Below, one piece after another: positions 33,806 to 42,195 of a stretch of 64,000 nucleotides of DNA. The notes beneath the pieces are model-generated. The model saw nothing but the letters and a program-made list of their open reading frames with translations. It had not been told where the DNA came from and did not search any database. The stretch comes from Actinomadura terrae (GTDB taxonomy: Bacteria > Actinomycetota > Actinomycetes > Streptosporangiales > Streptosporangiaceae). The stretch lies in the NCBI RefSeq assembly GCF_022751215.1, contig NZ_JAICDG010000003.1, forward strand, positions 992,001 through 1,056,000. The letters run 5' to 3'. The position numbers were made by a program, and so were the translations under genes. How positions within the stretch are numbered: position 1 is the first letter of the stretch; each line of letters begins with the position of its first letter.

Positions 33806-36800
33806 GACGACTCCCGCCCGGGCGGAACGCCTCTCACATGGGTCTCGATCCAGTCGGCGACCTCGTGAGGATGCCGCATGCCGGTGTCCGCCCAGCGGAA
33901 CACGGCGTTCTCGGCGATCGCGCGCAGCCGCGGCTCGTCGCCCGTGCAGCCGCGCAGGACGTCCCGCCACTGCCCCAGATAGGCGAGTCCGGCCAGGCGC
34001 CCGAGGGCGACGCTGCGATGCCTGCCCTCGACGGGGAACCCGTGCAGCGTCGTGAGTGCCCGATCCATGGGTGCCCCCTGTCGCGCCGAGATGTGTCCCA
34101 GGTAGCCGACGGCGGCCAGCACCCCGGCGAGGTCGGTGTTCTCGATCTGACCGTAGACGCCGCTGGCGATCGGATACGGATCGGCGTCGAGCGCGGCGGC
34201 GCCGCCGTCCAGCACGTCGCACGCGGCCGGGAGCGCCTCGGTCGCGCCGGCGTTCGCGGCGGCGATGACGAATCGCCAGGTCGGCCTCCCGGACGGCGCG
34301 GGCCACCGTGACAGGAACCGCTCACGGGCGCGGCCTTCGAGCCGGTACTCGGGGCCGGGCGAGGCGTCGAGCAGGAAGCCGTCGCTCGCCAGCCCGAAGA
34401 CGGCCAGGTCGGCGACCTCGTCGTCGCCTTCGCCGAGGAGTGCGCCCAGGTCGGACGGCTGGCCTCGCGCACGGCCGAACGCGAGCGCCCACGGCCAGGC
34501 GCGGCGTGCGGCCACGTCGTCCTCCTCCAGGATCAGGCCGATGCGCAGGGCCGTCCTGATCCCCCGGGGGCGGTCGACGGCGAAGAGGGCGGCGGTCAGC
34601 GCCGAGAGGGGTTCCATCAGTTCCGCGGCGCGGGACCGGGCGAGCCGCCCGGCGAGGTGCTCGACCTCGTCGAGCAGCGCGGCGTCCTTCGCGGGCCAGA
34701 GCGACGTCACGCCGGCGGCCCCGGCGAGCAACCTGGTCGGCGAGCTCGCGTCGGTGAGCGACGCCACGACGTCCCGCGCGCGACCAGGGAACATCCCGTG
34801 CAACTCCAGCAGCTCGGCATCGCCGGACCCCGCGCTCAGCCCGGTCACGCCGTCGAGCAGCGCGGCGACGTGGTCGTCGAGGTCGAATCGGAACCGGTGG
34901 CTCAGTACCGCGTCATACCGCCCACCGTCGGCGAGTTCGGTGAGCAGTGCGCGGCGCTCGCCGGTCAGCGCCGCCAGGTCGGACGCCGTGGCGCCGGGCG
35001 CCGCCACCTCGCGTTCGATGTCCTCCAGCCGCCGCTCGCAGGCCTCGACCCAGCGTTCGGTGATGATCGCGGTCGGGTCCACGTCGAGCGACCGCAGCGC
35101 GCGCATCGCGGCCTCGCTCACCGGCCACGGCTGGGCGCCGCCGACGAGTTCGGCGGCGCGCGGCGCCCGGTGGTGCTGGCCCGTGCGGCCCAGCGAGTCG
35201 AGCGCGGCGATCCGGAGCGCGGGCGGCGCTTCGTCGGCGAGGGCGGCGTTCGCGACCTCGCGCAGCCTGCCCAGTGCGCGTGTCCGGGCCGGGCGCCCTC
35301 CACCGCGCGCCAAGCCTTCCAGCGCGGTCAGGGCGGCGACGCGCGACTCGGCGGGGTGGCCGGTGGCGAGCACGACCCCGCCGAGCACCGACCGTGCCCG
35401 CACGCCCCCGAAGACGGCCAGGGCCGTGGCGGCGGCGCGGAGCCGCGACGCGTCGCCCCGTGAACCGTGATCGCCGAGCAGGTCCGAGGCGCGCCGGAAC
35501 AGCTCGCCGACCGCCGCGGCCGGTGGGGGGTGGGCCGCCCGCAGGAACGTCGCGGCCAGCACGAGGTCGCGTTCCAGCGCGTTCGCGATGAGGCTCGCCG
35601 ACGGCTCGGCGTCCCCGCCGAGCTGGGAGATGAGCAGCCTGATCGGTTCGTGCCAGACGGAATCCGCCACGAAGCCGACCGGGCCGCGTCCGTCGTCCCG
35701 CCAGTGCCCGGCGAGCCACCGTGCGGCGAAGTACTCGCGCAGCATCGGCGGCGTGAACGCGACCCAGGTCCCCTTTCCGGGGACGACGTCGAGCCGCACG
35801 TACCCGTCGTCCTGGACGGCGTACACGAGCGACTCCGGCCGCGCGACCTCCTCCGCATCGAGCAGCGCGCGGTAGTCGTCCACGGGCAGCCGGTCCGCGC
35901 GGCCCTCGGTGAGCCGCCGGGCGAGGATCGCGAGTGCCGCCTCCTTGTCCCGGAAGGCGAAACCCGCCCCGGGCACGTGGCCCCGATCGCGGACGACCCG
36001 CCGGACGTAGGCGTCCAGCAGGTCGCTCGCGGTCAGCGCGTGCAACCGCGCGATACCGGGTCCGCGGGCCAGATCGATGACGAGGGGCAGCAGCCCCGGC
36101 GACCGGAACCCGCGGGACGGTGCCGGGTCGGCGTCGGACTCCTCCCGGTCGAGCAGGACGAGCGCGTCCACCACCGTGTTCGCCCGCAGGTCCGGGTCGG
36201 CGACGCCCCGGTCGCGGAGGGCCTTCTCCAGGTGGCCTCTGATCTGCTCCGGTTCGGGTTCGGCCAGGACGAGCGTCCGGAACGAGGAGGAAGGTTCGGC
36301 GCGCCGGTCACCGACCACCACCGCCAGCCTCGGCTGGTCGCGCGCCAGCCCGTCCAGGTGAGCGAGGACGCGGGCGCGCCCCGGCGCGTCGAGGCGGTGC
36401 AGGTCGTCGACGACGAGACAGACCGCGCCGAGCGCCACCAGGTCGGCGACGCGGTCGCGCCAGGCTTCTGGCAGCCCGGCGCGCGCCCACGCGTCCCGGA
36501 GCAGGTCGGCGTCCAGGAGCGGCGAGCCCTCGGGCAGATCGGCGAGGGTACGAGGGGCGAGGTCCAGCGGAATGCGCGGGAGCGGCGGGCGGCCCCGGAA
36601 CTGGGTTCCGGCCGTGGCGCTCGCCAGCCGGAAGCGCATCTCGCGCAGGGCCGTCGTCACGCCGCTGTAGGCCGCGCCGGTCAGCGCGACCAGACGCCCC
36701 TCCGAAAGTAGGTCCTGGACGTCGTGCCCCGGCGGCCCCTCGGCCACGTCGTAGGCGGTGAGGGCGAGGTACTCGTCGTGCCGGTCCCGGCTCGCCACGA

Positions 36801-38604
36801 CCAGGTCCTTCGCGGCGGCGGTGGCCACGGCGCGGACGACCTCGGCCCGGCGCCGTTCGAGCCGTTCCTCCAGGACCGCGTGGCCCGCCCCGAGCTCCCG
36901 CATGACGTCCGCCACGACCTCGGCTCCGGCGGGGCCGTCCGCCGCGAAGAGGGTGATCAGCACCTTCGCCGTCTCGTGCAGGAGGCCCGGGTCCCAGCGC
37001 CGGAACGGGCGCTCGCCGAGCCAGCACTCCGTGGCGGCCCCCGCCGCCACCGCGGTCGCCCGCATCCGCTCGGCGGTGTGGGCGTCCTCGCCCCACTTCA
37101 GCATCCGGTTCGCCGAGATCGCCAGGTGTGCCAGGTAGTCCCGCCACCAGGGCGGCCCGGGCGAGCGGGGCCAGCACCGCAGGGCCTGGGCGCGCACCGC
37201 CCACAGGACGCGGAAGGCCGGGACGAGGCCGGGAGCCGCGTCCCGCAGGATTCCGGTGCACGCCGAGTCGACCAGGCGGGAGCGCAGCTCGCGGGTGTCC
37301 TGTCCGACGCCCTCCACCAGGCGGCTCGCCAGCCCCAACATCCGCTGGAGCAGCAGCGCCTCGCCGAACCCGAGCCGCTCGGCGAACGCCTCCCTGAACA
37401 GCCCGAGTTCCAGCCAGGCGAAGTCCGCCGCGAGCGGGCCGATCTCCTCGTCCATCTTCTCGAAGTCGATCAGCAGGGGGTCCGGGCCGGACGCCAGCAC
37501 GTTGCGCGGGTTGAGGTCGCCGTGGCGCTGTGAGACGGGGCGGCCCTCCTCCTGCGCCGTGAGCATGGCGTGGAGGAAGGCGAACGGCAGGAAGGTGCGC
37601 TCGCCGCCCAGGACGAGGTGGACGCCCTCCCTGCGGAGGTCCGGGCACATCCCCACGATCGTCGCCCAGCGCGCTTCGACATAGCGGCCGACGACCCGGC
37701 CGGTGAGCCGCACCGGCCCCGCGACGCCGCCCAGGTCCGGGCCGCCCTCCGCGGACCGGACCTCGACGCGCAGGTTGGGGAACCGGGGGGAGTCCACCTC
37801 GAACGCTCCCTCGCGGGGCCGCAGAGCGACCCTGCCCAGCGAAACCAGATCGGGGATCGCGCCGCCGTCCGCGTCCGTCCGCAGGCACAGCCTCAGCAGA
37901 TCGCTCTCCTCGTGGGGGACGGCCCGGCTCGGGTCCTGCCCCGCGACCAGGTTCCCGTCGCCGGCCACGCGGTCCACTTCGAGGACGAGGCACGTGCCCA
38001 GCGTGCCCATCACCTCGCGCAGCGAGTCCTCGTGCTCCAGCCTCGTCGCCCCGGCGTGGAAGACCGCCTCCATGCGCTTGCCGAGCACGCCGATGAGCTC
38101 GACGACGCGCTCCACGTCCTCCGGGGCGCCGTCGCGGGCGGCGGCGGCCAGCTCCTCCAGCATGAGGAGCGGCTCGTCGGGGTCGGCCTTGAACTGACCG
38201 GCGTGACCGTAGACGACGGCCTCCAACTGCTCGTCGCCCGCGTGCGCGCCGCTCTCGTCGCCCGCGCCGCCTTCGACCGCTTCCAGTACCCCCACCGTCG
38301 CCAGCTGGACGGGGACGCACAGCACGTTGAGCCGGTCCTTGAACGCCTTCCGGGCCTTCCACTCCGCGGCCAGCTTCGCCGCAGGCGCGACCTTGGCCAC
38401 GTACCGCCAGCGGGAGTCGCCCCAGTGCGCGATCAGCTCGAAGACCCGCGCCCCCTGCCGTCCCCCGCCCAGCACGCGCTCGGCGCGGAGCGCGGTCGGC
38501 CGGTCCCGCCAGTTCTCCTCCCCGCTCCCGGCCGCGTTCGCGAGCCTGCGCAGGATGTCCTCGGCGACCTCCGGCACGCCCTCGCCCCGGCTGATGCTGG
38601 TCAT
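33802..38604 (-). CDS. Giant kinase-like/STAND NTPase/HEAT-repeat protein
   Basis: 1600 residues. Residues 1-520 resemble aminoglycoside-phosphotransferase/choline-kinase-type kinases: QRHGDLNPRNVL holds the catalytic-loop Asp363 and metal-binding Asn, and LLIDFE the second metal Asp380. Residues 620-1000 look like a STAND/NACHT-type P-loop NTPase: the Walker A position reads GAAYSGVTT (643-651) and lacks the usual Lys; Walker B is CLVVDDLHRLD (729-739). The typical NACHT end segment FTPPMLREYFAARWL starts at 950. Residues 1040-1600 are helical repeats of HEAT type (AALTALEGLARGG, RIAALDSLGRTG). Such proteins are signal hubs in defence and programmed-death systems. It couples by ATGA to the TPR genes. 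Whether it binds ATP with the altered loop is uncertain. Confidence 0.75.
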   Translation of the reverse strand: MTSISRGEGVPEVAEDILRRLANAAGSGEENWRDRPTALRAERVLGGGRQGARVFELIAHWGDSRWRYVAKVAPAAKLAAEWKARKAFKDRLNVLCVPVQLATVGVLEAVEGGAGDESGAHAGDEQLEAVVYGHAGQFKADPDEPLLMLEELAAAARDGAPEDVERVVELIGVLGKRMEAVFHAGATRLEHEDSLREVMGTLGTCLVLEVDRVAGDGNLVAGQDPSRAVPHEESDLLRLCLRTDADGGAIPDLVSLGRVALRPREGAFEVDSPRFPNLRVEVRSAEGGPDLGGVAGPVRLTGRVVGRYVEARWATIVGMCPDLRREGVHLVLGGERTFLPFAFLHAMLTAQEEGRPVSQRHGDLNPRNVLASGPDPLLIDFEKMDEEIGPLAADFAWLELGLFREAFAERLGFGEALLLQRMLGLASRLVEGVGQDTRELRSRLVDSACTGILRDAAPGLVPAFRVLWAVRAQALRCWPRSPGPPWWRDYLAHLAISANRMLKWGEDAHTAERMRATAVAAGAATECWLGERPFRRWDPGLLHETAKVLITLFAADGPAGAEVVADVMRELGAGHAVLEERLERRRAEVVRAVATAAAKDLVVASRDRHDEYLALTAYDVAEGPPGHDVQDLLSEGRLVALTGAAYSGVTTALREMRFRLASATAGTQFRGRPPLPRIPLDLAPRTLADLPEGSPLLDADLLRDAWARAGLPEAWRDRVADLVALGAVCLVVDDLHRLDAPGRARVLAHLDGLARDQPRLAVVVGDRRAEPSSSFRTLVLAEPEPEQIRGHLEKALRDRGVADPDLRANTVVDALVLLDREESDADPAPSRGFRSPGLLPLVIDLARGPGIARLHALTASDLLDAYVRRVVRDRGHVPGAGFAFRDKEAALAILARRLTEGRADRLPVDDYRALLDAEEVARPESLVYAVQDDGYVRLDVVPGKGTWVAFTPPMLREYFAARWLAGHWRDDGRGPVGFVADSVWHEPIRLLISQLGGDAEPSASLIANALERDLVLAATFLRAAHPPPAAAVGELFRRASDLLGDHGSRGDASRLRAAATALAVFGGVRARSVLGGVVLATGHPAESRVAALTALEGLARGGGRPARTRALGRLREVANAALADEAPPALRIAALDSLGRTGQHHRAPRAAELVGGAQPWPVSEAAMRALRSLDVDPTAIITERWVEACERRLEDIEREVAAPGATASDLAALTGERRALLTELADGGRYDAVLSHRFRFDLDDHVAALLDGVTGLSAGSGDAELLELHGMFPGRARDVVASLTDASSPTRLLAGAAGVTSLWPAKDAALLDEVEHLAGRLARSRAAELMEPLSALTAALFAVDRPRGIRTALRIGLILEEDDVAARRAWPWALAFGRARGQPSDLGALLGEGDDEVADLAVFGLASDGFLLDASPGPEYRLEGRARERFLSRWPAPSGRPTWRFVIAAANAGATEALPAACDVLDGGAAALDADPYPIASGVYGQIENTDLAGVLAAVGYLGHISARQGAPMDRALTTLHGFPVEGRHRSVALGRLAGLAYLGQWRDVLRGCTGDEPRLRAIAENAVFRWADTGMRHPHEVADWIETHVRGVPPGRESS

Positions 38605-38674
38605 GTCCGCGCCCCCGGGCCCCGGCGCCGACTACCGTCGGGACCACGGCGGCTGGACGAGGGGACGGTGGGCG

Positions 38675-39034
38675 GTGACGGAAGCGCGGGTGGGACTGCC
38701 CTCGTCATGGGCCGAGGTGTGCGTGCTGAAGCCGCGACTGCGGCAGCAGGCGAAGGAGGCCGGGTACCTCTCCGAATGGCGGACGCTGGCCGCCGCCGCC
38801 GAGTCGGGCGCGGACACGCTGGAGGCCTGGCGGGAGCTGTGCGCGCGGATCGCCGAGCACGGATCGTGGTACGGCACCTACGCCATCCGGGACGACGCGG
38901 AGGACGAAGATCCCGTCTACCGGTGCCCGAGCGCACGGCGCTGCGAGCGCCGGACGGTCCCGGACCGGCCGGGCGAGGTGCCGGTCTGCCACCTGTCGGG
39001 CGCGCCCATGACCGGGTCCGCGCACGGGGGCTGA
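38675..39034 (+). CDS. Small protein with a cysteine-rich C-terminus, encoded against the island
   Basis: 119 residues from a GTG at 38675 behind GAGGGGA; upstream parts of the frame overlap the giant NTPase gene in antisense and were left out. The N-terminal 65 residues are helical (LEAWRELCARIAEHGSWYGT). The C-terminus has YRCPSARRCERR followed after about 14 residues by PVCHLSGAPM, which could bind zinc through three Cys and one His, the fourth ligand of a usual zinc ribbon being replaced. It is transcribed divergently from the NTPase gene (70 bases apart) and converges on the CHAT gene 39056-40726 (21 bases apart). A regulator or effector partner of the island is plausible; I do not recognise a named family. 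Confidence 0.55.
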   Translation: MTEARVGLPSSWAEVCVLKPRLRQQAKEAGYLSEWRTLAAAAESGADTLEAWRELCARIAEHGSWYGTYAIRDDAEDEDPVYRCPSARRCERRTVPDRPGEVPVCHLSGAPMTGSAHGG

Positions 39035-39055
39035 CCGGGGCCGGCGCCGGCACTG

Positions 39056-40726
39056 TCAGCGTCCGGCGGCGGCGGTGGCGGGACTGCCGTAGACGGAGTA
39101 GGCCAACCACGTCGGATCACCCGCCTCGTCCATGATCTCCCGCCGGGCGCGCAGCGTCGCCTGGCCCAGCGGCAGGCCGTGCTGGAGGAAGTGCGCGTAG
39201 AACGACTCGGCGAACCGGGCCGCCGACTCCGAGCGCACGCCCCACAGCGAGCCGATGAACGCGCCCGCGCCGATGCGCAGGAACGTGTCGGCCCAGCCCG
39301 TGTTCGTGGCGATCGCCGGGACCTCCCCGGCCGTCCGGCAGCCGTTGAGGAACACGAGCGGGTTCTTCTTCCACGGGGTGCGGCGGGCGGCGAGTTCCAG
39401 GTCGTCCGGCCGCAGCTCGCCGCCGTTCAGCCGGATCGCGCCGCCGCCGCCGGGGGTGAACGCGTGATGGCCCGCGAAGTGCACGATCCCGGCCACGTCC
39501 CGTTCCGTCAGCGCGTGCAGGTCGTCGAGGTCCTCCAGGACGCCGCCGTCCTCGATGCCGGTGAACCGGGCCCGGAGCGCCGCGATCTCGCCGGCGTCCC
39601 CGCCGTCGGGCCCCGCCGCCGGCGGGCGCACGTAGACCACGCCGGGCACGGCGAGGCGCCGGACGCGCCGCTGCCCGTAGACCCTCCGCGCGACGGGCAC
39701 GCGTCCGACGAGGAAGCCGTCCTCCTGGAGGCCGTCGACCGGGTACAGCAGCTCCCAGGGGACGCTGTCCAACTCGCTGGCGATGGTGAAGGAGGCGATG
39801 CGGTCGGCCTGGGCCCAGTACTGCTCGCGGATCTTCTCCGGCACCACGTCCCACAGCTTGGCGCCCATGCCCTGGAGGCGCCGCCGCACCAGGGCCGGGG
39901 AGTCCGCGGTCGCCTCGCCCGCCGCCATCCGGCCGAGCTCCGCCGTCATCTCCTCGACGATCGCGCGCGGGTCGCCCGCCAGCCGCTCCAGCCGGACGGG
40001 CGGGTGCAGCGCGTCCCCGAGGAACTGGAAACGGTAGCCCTCCAGGTCGCGCACGACCTGGAGCGTCACCTCCCCCGGCTCGACCGCCATGGAGCCGATG
40101 ACGGCGCCGCGCACGGCCTCCTCGGGCCAGCGGACCTCGACGTCGGCCGTCAGCCGCACCTCGGCCTCGCCGAGGAACGTGCCGCCCCGGTACAGGAGGA
40201 CCCTCACGCGGTGCACGCCGGCGGCCGGGGCCGTCAGGCTGAACCGGACCGGCTCGGAGTCGCGGGCGGCGGGGACGGTCAGCTCGTACTCCATGTCCCC
40301 GGCGACGATCATCGTGGGCGCCCAGATCGAGACCGTGACCTGGGCCCCCTCGGGCGGGACGTCGATGGGCTTCAGCGCGGTCGCCCCGCCCGCCCCCTGA
40401 AGCGCGACCCGGACGAACAACGGCACCCGCTGCCCCACGGCCACCGTCTCGGCGACCGAGACCTCCAGGTGGCGCTCCGGCGGGGGAGCGGCGCGGTAGC
40501 CCTCCTCCTCGCGCGCCGCCCACTCGCGCAGCCACGCGCGGAGCTCGGGGAGGCCGGTGAGCACGCGGCGCAGCTCCCGCTTGGCGGTGGGTCCGGGCGG
40601 CTGGGCCAGCGCACGGTCGATGTCGGCGGCGACCTTCGGGGCGCGGTCACCGAGGATCGTGTTCAGCACCAGCATGATCTGGGTCGCGAGCGCCCGCCAC
40701 TCGACCTCGTCCCTGACGATGCTCAC
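39056..40726 (-). CDS. CHAT-domain (caspase-like) protease with N-terminal helical and beta domains
   Basis: 556 residues from GTG at 40726 behind GGGGAGGG. The first 85 residues are a helical bundle (ATQIMLVLNTILGDRAPKVA) like small effector-associated adaptor domains. Residues 90-200 look like a beta-sandwich (VSIWAPTMIVAGDMEYELTV). The CHAT protease fills about 240-556: ELDSVPWELLYP is the typical entry strand, VHFAGHHAF contains the catalytic His (420) and FLNGCRTAG the catalytic Cys463. Both catalytic residues are present. CHAT enzymes are clan CD proteases activated by an upstream sensor; targets are unknown. It follows the second CHAT gene by 39 bases, in the same direction. Confidence 0.85.
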   Translation of the reverse strand: MSIVRDEVEWRALATQIMLVLNTILGDRAPKVAADIDRALAQPPGPTAKRELRRVLTGLPELRAWLREWAAREEEGYRAAPPPERHLEVSVAETVAVGQRVPLFVRVALQGAGGATALKPIDVPPEGAQVTVSIWAPTMIVAGDMEYELTVPAARDSEPVRFSLTAPAAGVHRVRVLLYRGGTFLGEAEVRLTADVEVRWPEEAVRGAVIGSMAVEPGEVTLQVVRDLEGYRFQFLGDALHPPVRLERLAGDPRAIVEEMTAELGRMAAGEATADSPALVRRRLQGMGAKLWDVVPEKIREQYWAQADRIASFTIASELDSVPWELLYPVDGLQEDGFLVGRVPVARRVYGQRRVRRLAVPGVVYVRPPAAGPDGGDAGEIAALRARFTGIEDGGVLEDLDDLHALTERDVAGIVHFAGHHAFTPGGGGAIRLNGGELRPDDLELAARRTPWKKNPLVFLNGCRTAGEVPAIATNTGWADTFLRIGAGAFIGSLWGVRSESAARFAESFYAHFLQHGLPLGQATLRARREIMDEAGDPTWLAYSVYGSPATAAAGR

Positions 40727-40765
40727 GGCCCCGCCCTCCCCGGCGCCTCGGACGCCGACATGGCC

Positions 40766-42115
40766 TCAGACCCCGACATGGCCGAACGCGCCCCAGATGG
40801 CGATCGAGGCGTCGTCGCGCTCATCCGGCTCCTTCTCCAGGATGTTGTCGATGAGGGCGTCGGCGACGTCGGGCGGCGGCCACCCCGCCTCACCCTCCAG
40901 GGCCCGCCCCCAGAGCTCGGCCTTCTCCGCGTTCGTCCCGTCGCGCAGCCAGAGCTGCGCGCGCCGCAGCGCCTCGGCGGGCGTCCACCCCGGCTCGCCG
41001 AAGCCCCGGTAGAACTCGGTCATCAGCATGCTCGTCCGCAGGTCGGGGATCTCCCACAGCGGCGCGACGACCGCCGCCGCCCCGGCCTGGAGCAGGCCGG
41101 TCGGGAGCGAGATGACCTCGTCCGGCAGCTCCACGCCGGGCATCGACGTCTCGCACGAGGAGAGCACGACCAGCCCGATCCGCAGGTCCATCGTCAGCAG
41201 GTCGCGGACGCGCAGGGGCTCCCCGCCCGCCAGCACCAACCCGCTGTCCAGCGGGTTCTCCAGGTCGGCGAACCCGTGGCAGGCGAAGTGCACGAGATCG
41301 GACGAGGGCAGCTCGCGCAGGACCGCCGCCAGCGTGGCCGCCGTCCCGGCCAGCGTCCGCGGCGTGCCGGCGACGGCTCCGGCGGCGGTGGACGCCTCCA
41401 GACCGGTGAACGGCATCGCGGGGAAGCGCGGCGGCAGCGGCCGGGGCTCCACGACCGCCAGCAGCGACCCGGCGGTGCTCCGCTCGGCGATCCGCGTCGC
41501 CGCCGTGAGCGACCGCGCGTTCGGCGCGTAGCTGATCGTCGTCTCGTCGAGCGCGTGGAACCGGCCGGTCGGCCGGGCGGCGTCGGGCGTCCAGGCCGCG
41601 TGCAGCGGCAGCAGGCCGAGCAGCCCGCCGGGCACGAGCGTCATCGCCGGGTCGTCGCGCAGCCGGTCGAGGAGCGGGCCCATGACGGCGTCCCACGCCC
41701 ACCGCGTCGCCGCGTCCAGCTCCGCCGACCAGACCTCGCGGCCGGTGCCGGAGACCGTCCGGACCTCGGCGTAGGAGGTCAGCAGCGCGGACACCCGCCG
41801 CCTGACCTCGTCCGCCGTCAGCGCCGGGAGCCGCAGGTGCTCCACCGACGCGGTGCCGCCCTCGTTGCGGACGATCAGCGCGAGCCCCTCGGACTCGGCC
41901 GCGCTGACGTAGCACAGCGGCCGGGTCGCGGCGGCGGCGACGTCCTCGAAGGTCGGCGCGGCCATGAAGTCCTCGTATCCGGGGACGCGGCGGATCTCCT
42001 CGACGACGTCGTTCAGCTCGCGCCAGGCGGCGCGCAACCCCTCGAGGTCGGTGGCGTCCGGGGGGAGGCCGCCGGTGCCGCGGTCCGGTTCCGGCGGCCC
42101 GTCGGGATGGCCCAT
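40766..42115 (-). CDS. CHAT-domain (caspase-like) protease, second type
   Basis: 449 residues. The helical start (LRAAWRELNDVVEEIRRVPGYEDF) and an alpha/beta section with PLCYVSAAESEGLALIV match the usual region before CHAT domains in TPR-CHAT proteins. Catalytic residues are intact: His280 in VHFACHGFAD and Cys321 in LSSCETSMPG, followed by GLLQAGAAAVVAPLWEIPD. It differs strongly from the neighbouring CHAT protein, so it is not a recent duplication. Its N-terminal region looks like the C-terminal half of a TPR-CHAT protein whose repeats are now separate genes. ATG at 42115 has no good ribosome-binding site, so an internal start is possible. Confidence 0.85.
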   Translation of the reverse strand: MGHPDGPPEPDRGTGGLPPDATDLEGLRAAWRELNDVVEEIRRVPGYEDFMAAPTFEDVAAAATRPLCYVSAAESEGLALIVRNEGGTASVEHLRLPALTADEVRRRVSALLTSYAEVRTVSGTGREVWSAELDAATRWAWDAVMGPLLDRLRDDPAMTLVPGGLLGLLPLHAAWTPDAARPTGRFHALDETTISYAPNARSLTAATRIAERSTAGSLLAVVEPRPLPPRFPAMPFTGLEASTAAGAVAGTPRTLAGTAATLAAVLRELPSSDLVHFACHGFADLENPLDSGLVLAGGEPLRVRDLLTMDLRIGLVVLSSCETSMPGVELPDEVISLPTGLLQAGAAAVVAPLWEIPDLRTSMLMTEFYRGFGEPGWTPAEALRRAQLWLRDGTNAEKAELWGRALEGEAGWPPPDVADALIDNILEKEPDERDDASIAIWGAFGHVGV

Positions 42116-42195
42116 GACCCGATGCTACGGCGGGGCGGCGGCGCGCGTGTCCAAGCCGCAGACAAACCGGATCCGGCCACCCGACAGGCCCGGAT

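Noticed and set aside
36308..38647. 779-residue minus-strand frame overlapping the giant NTPase gene
   Set aside because: Same strand, wrong frame; Gly/Arg-rich shadow without the kinase motifs seen in the chosen frame.
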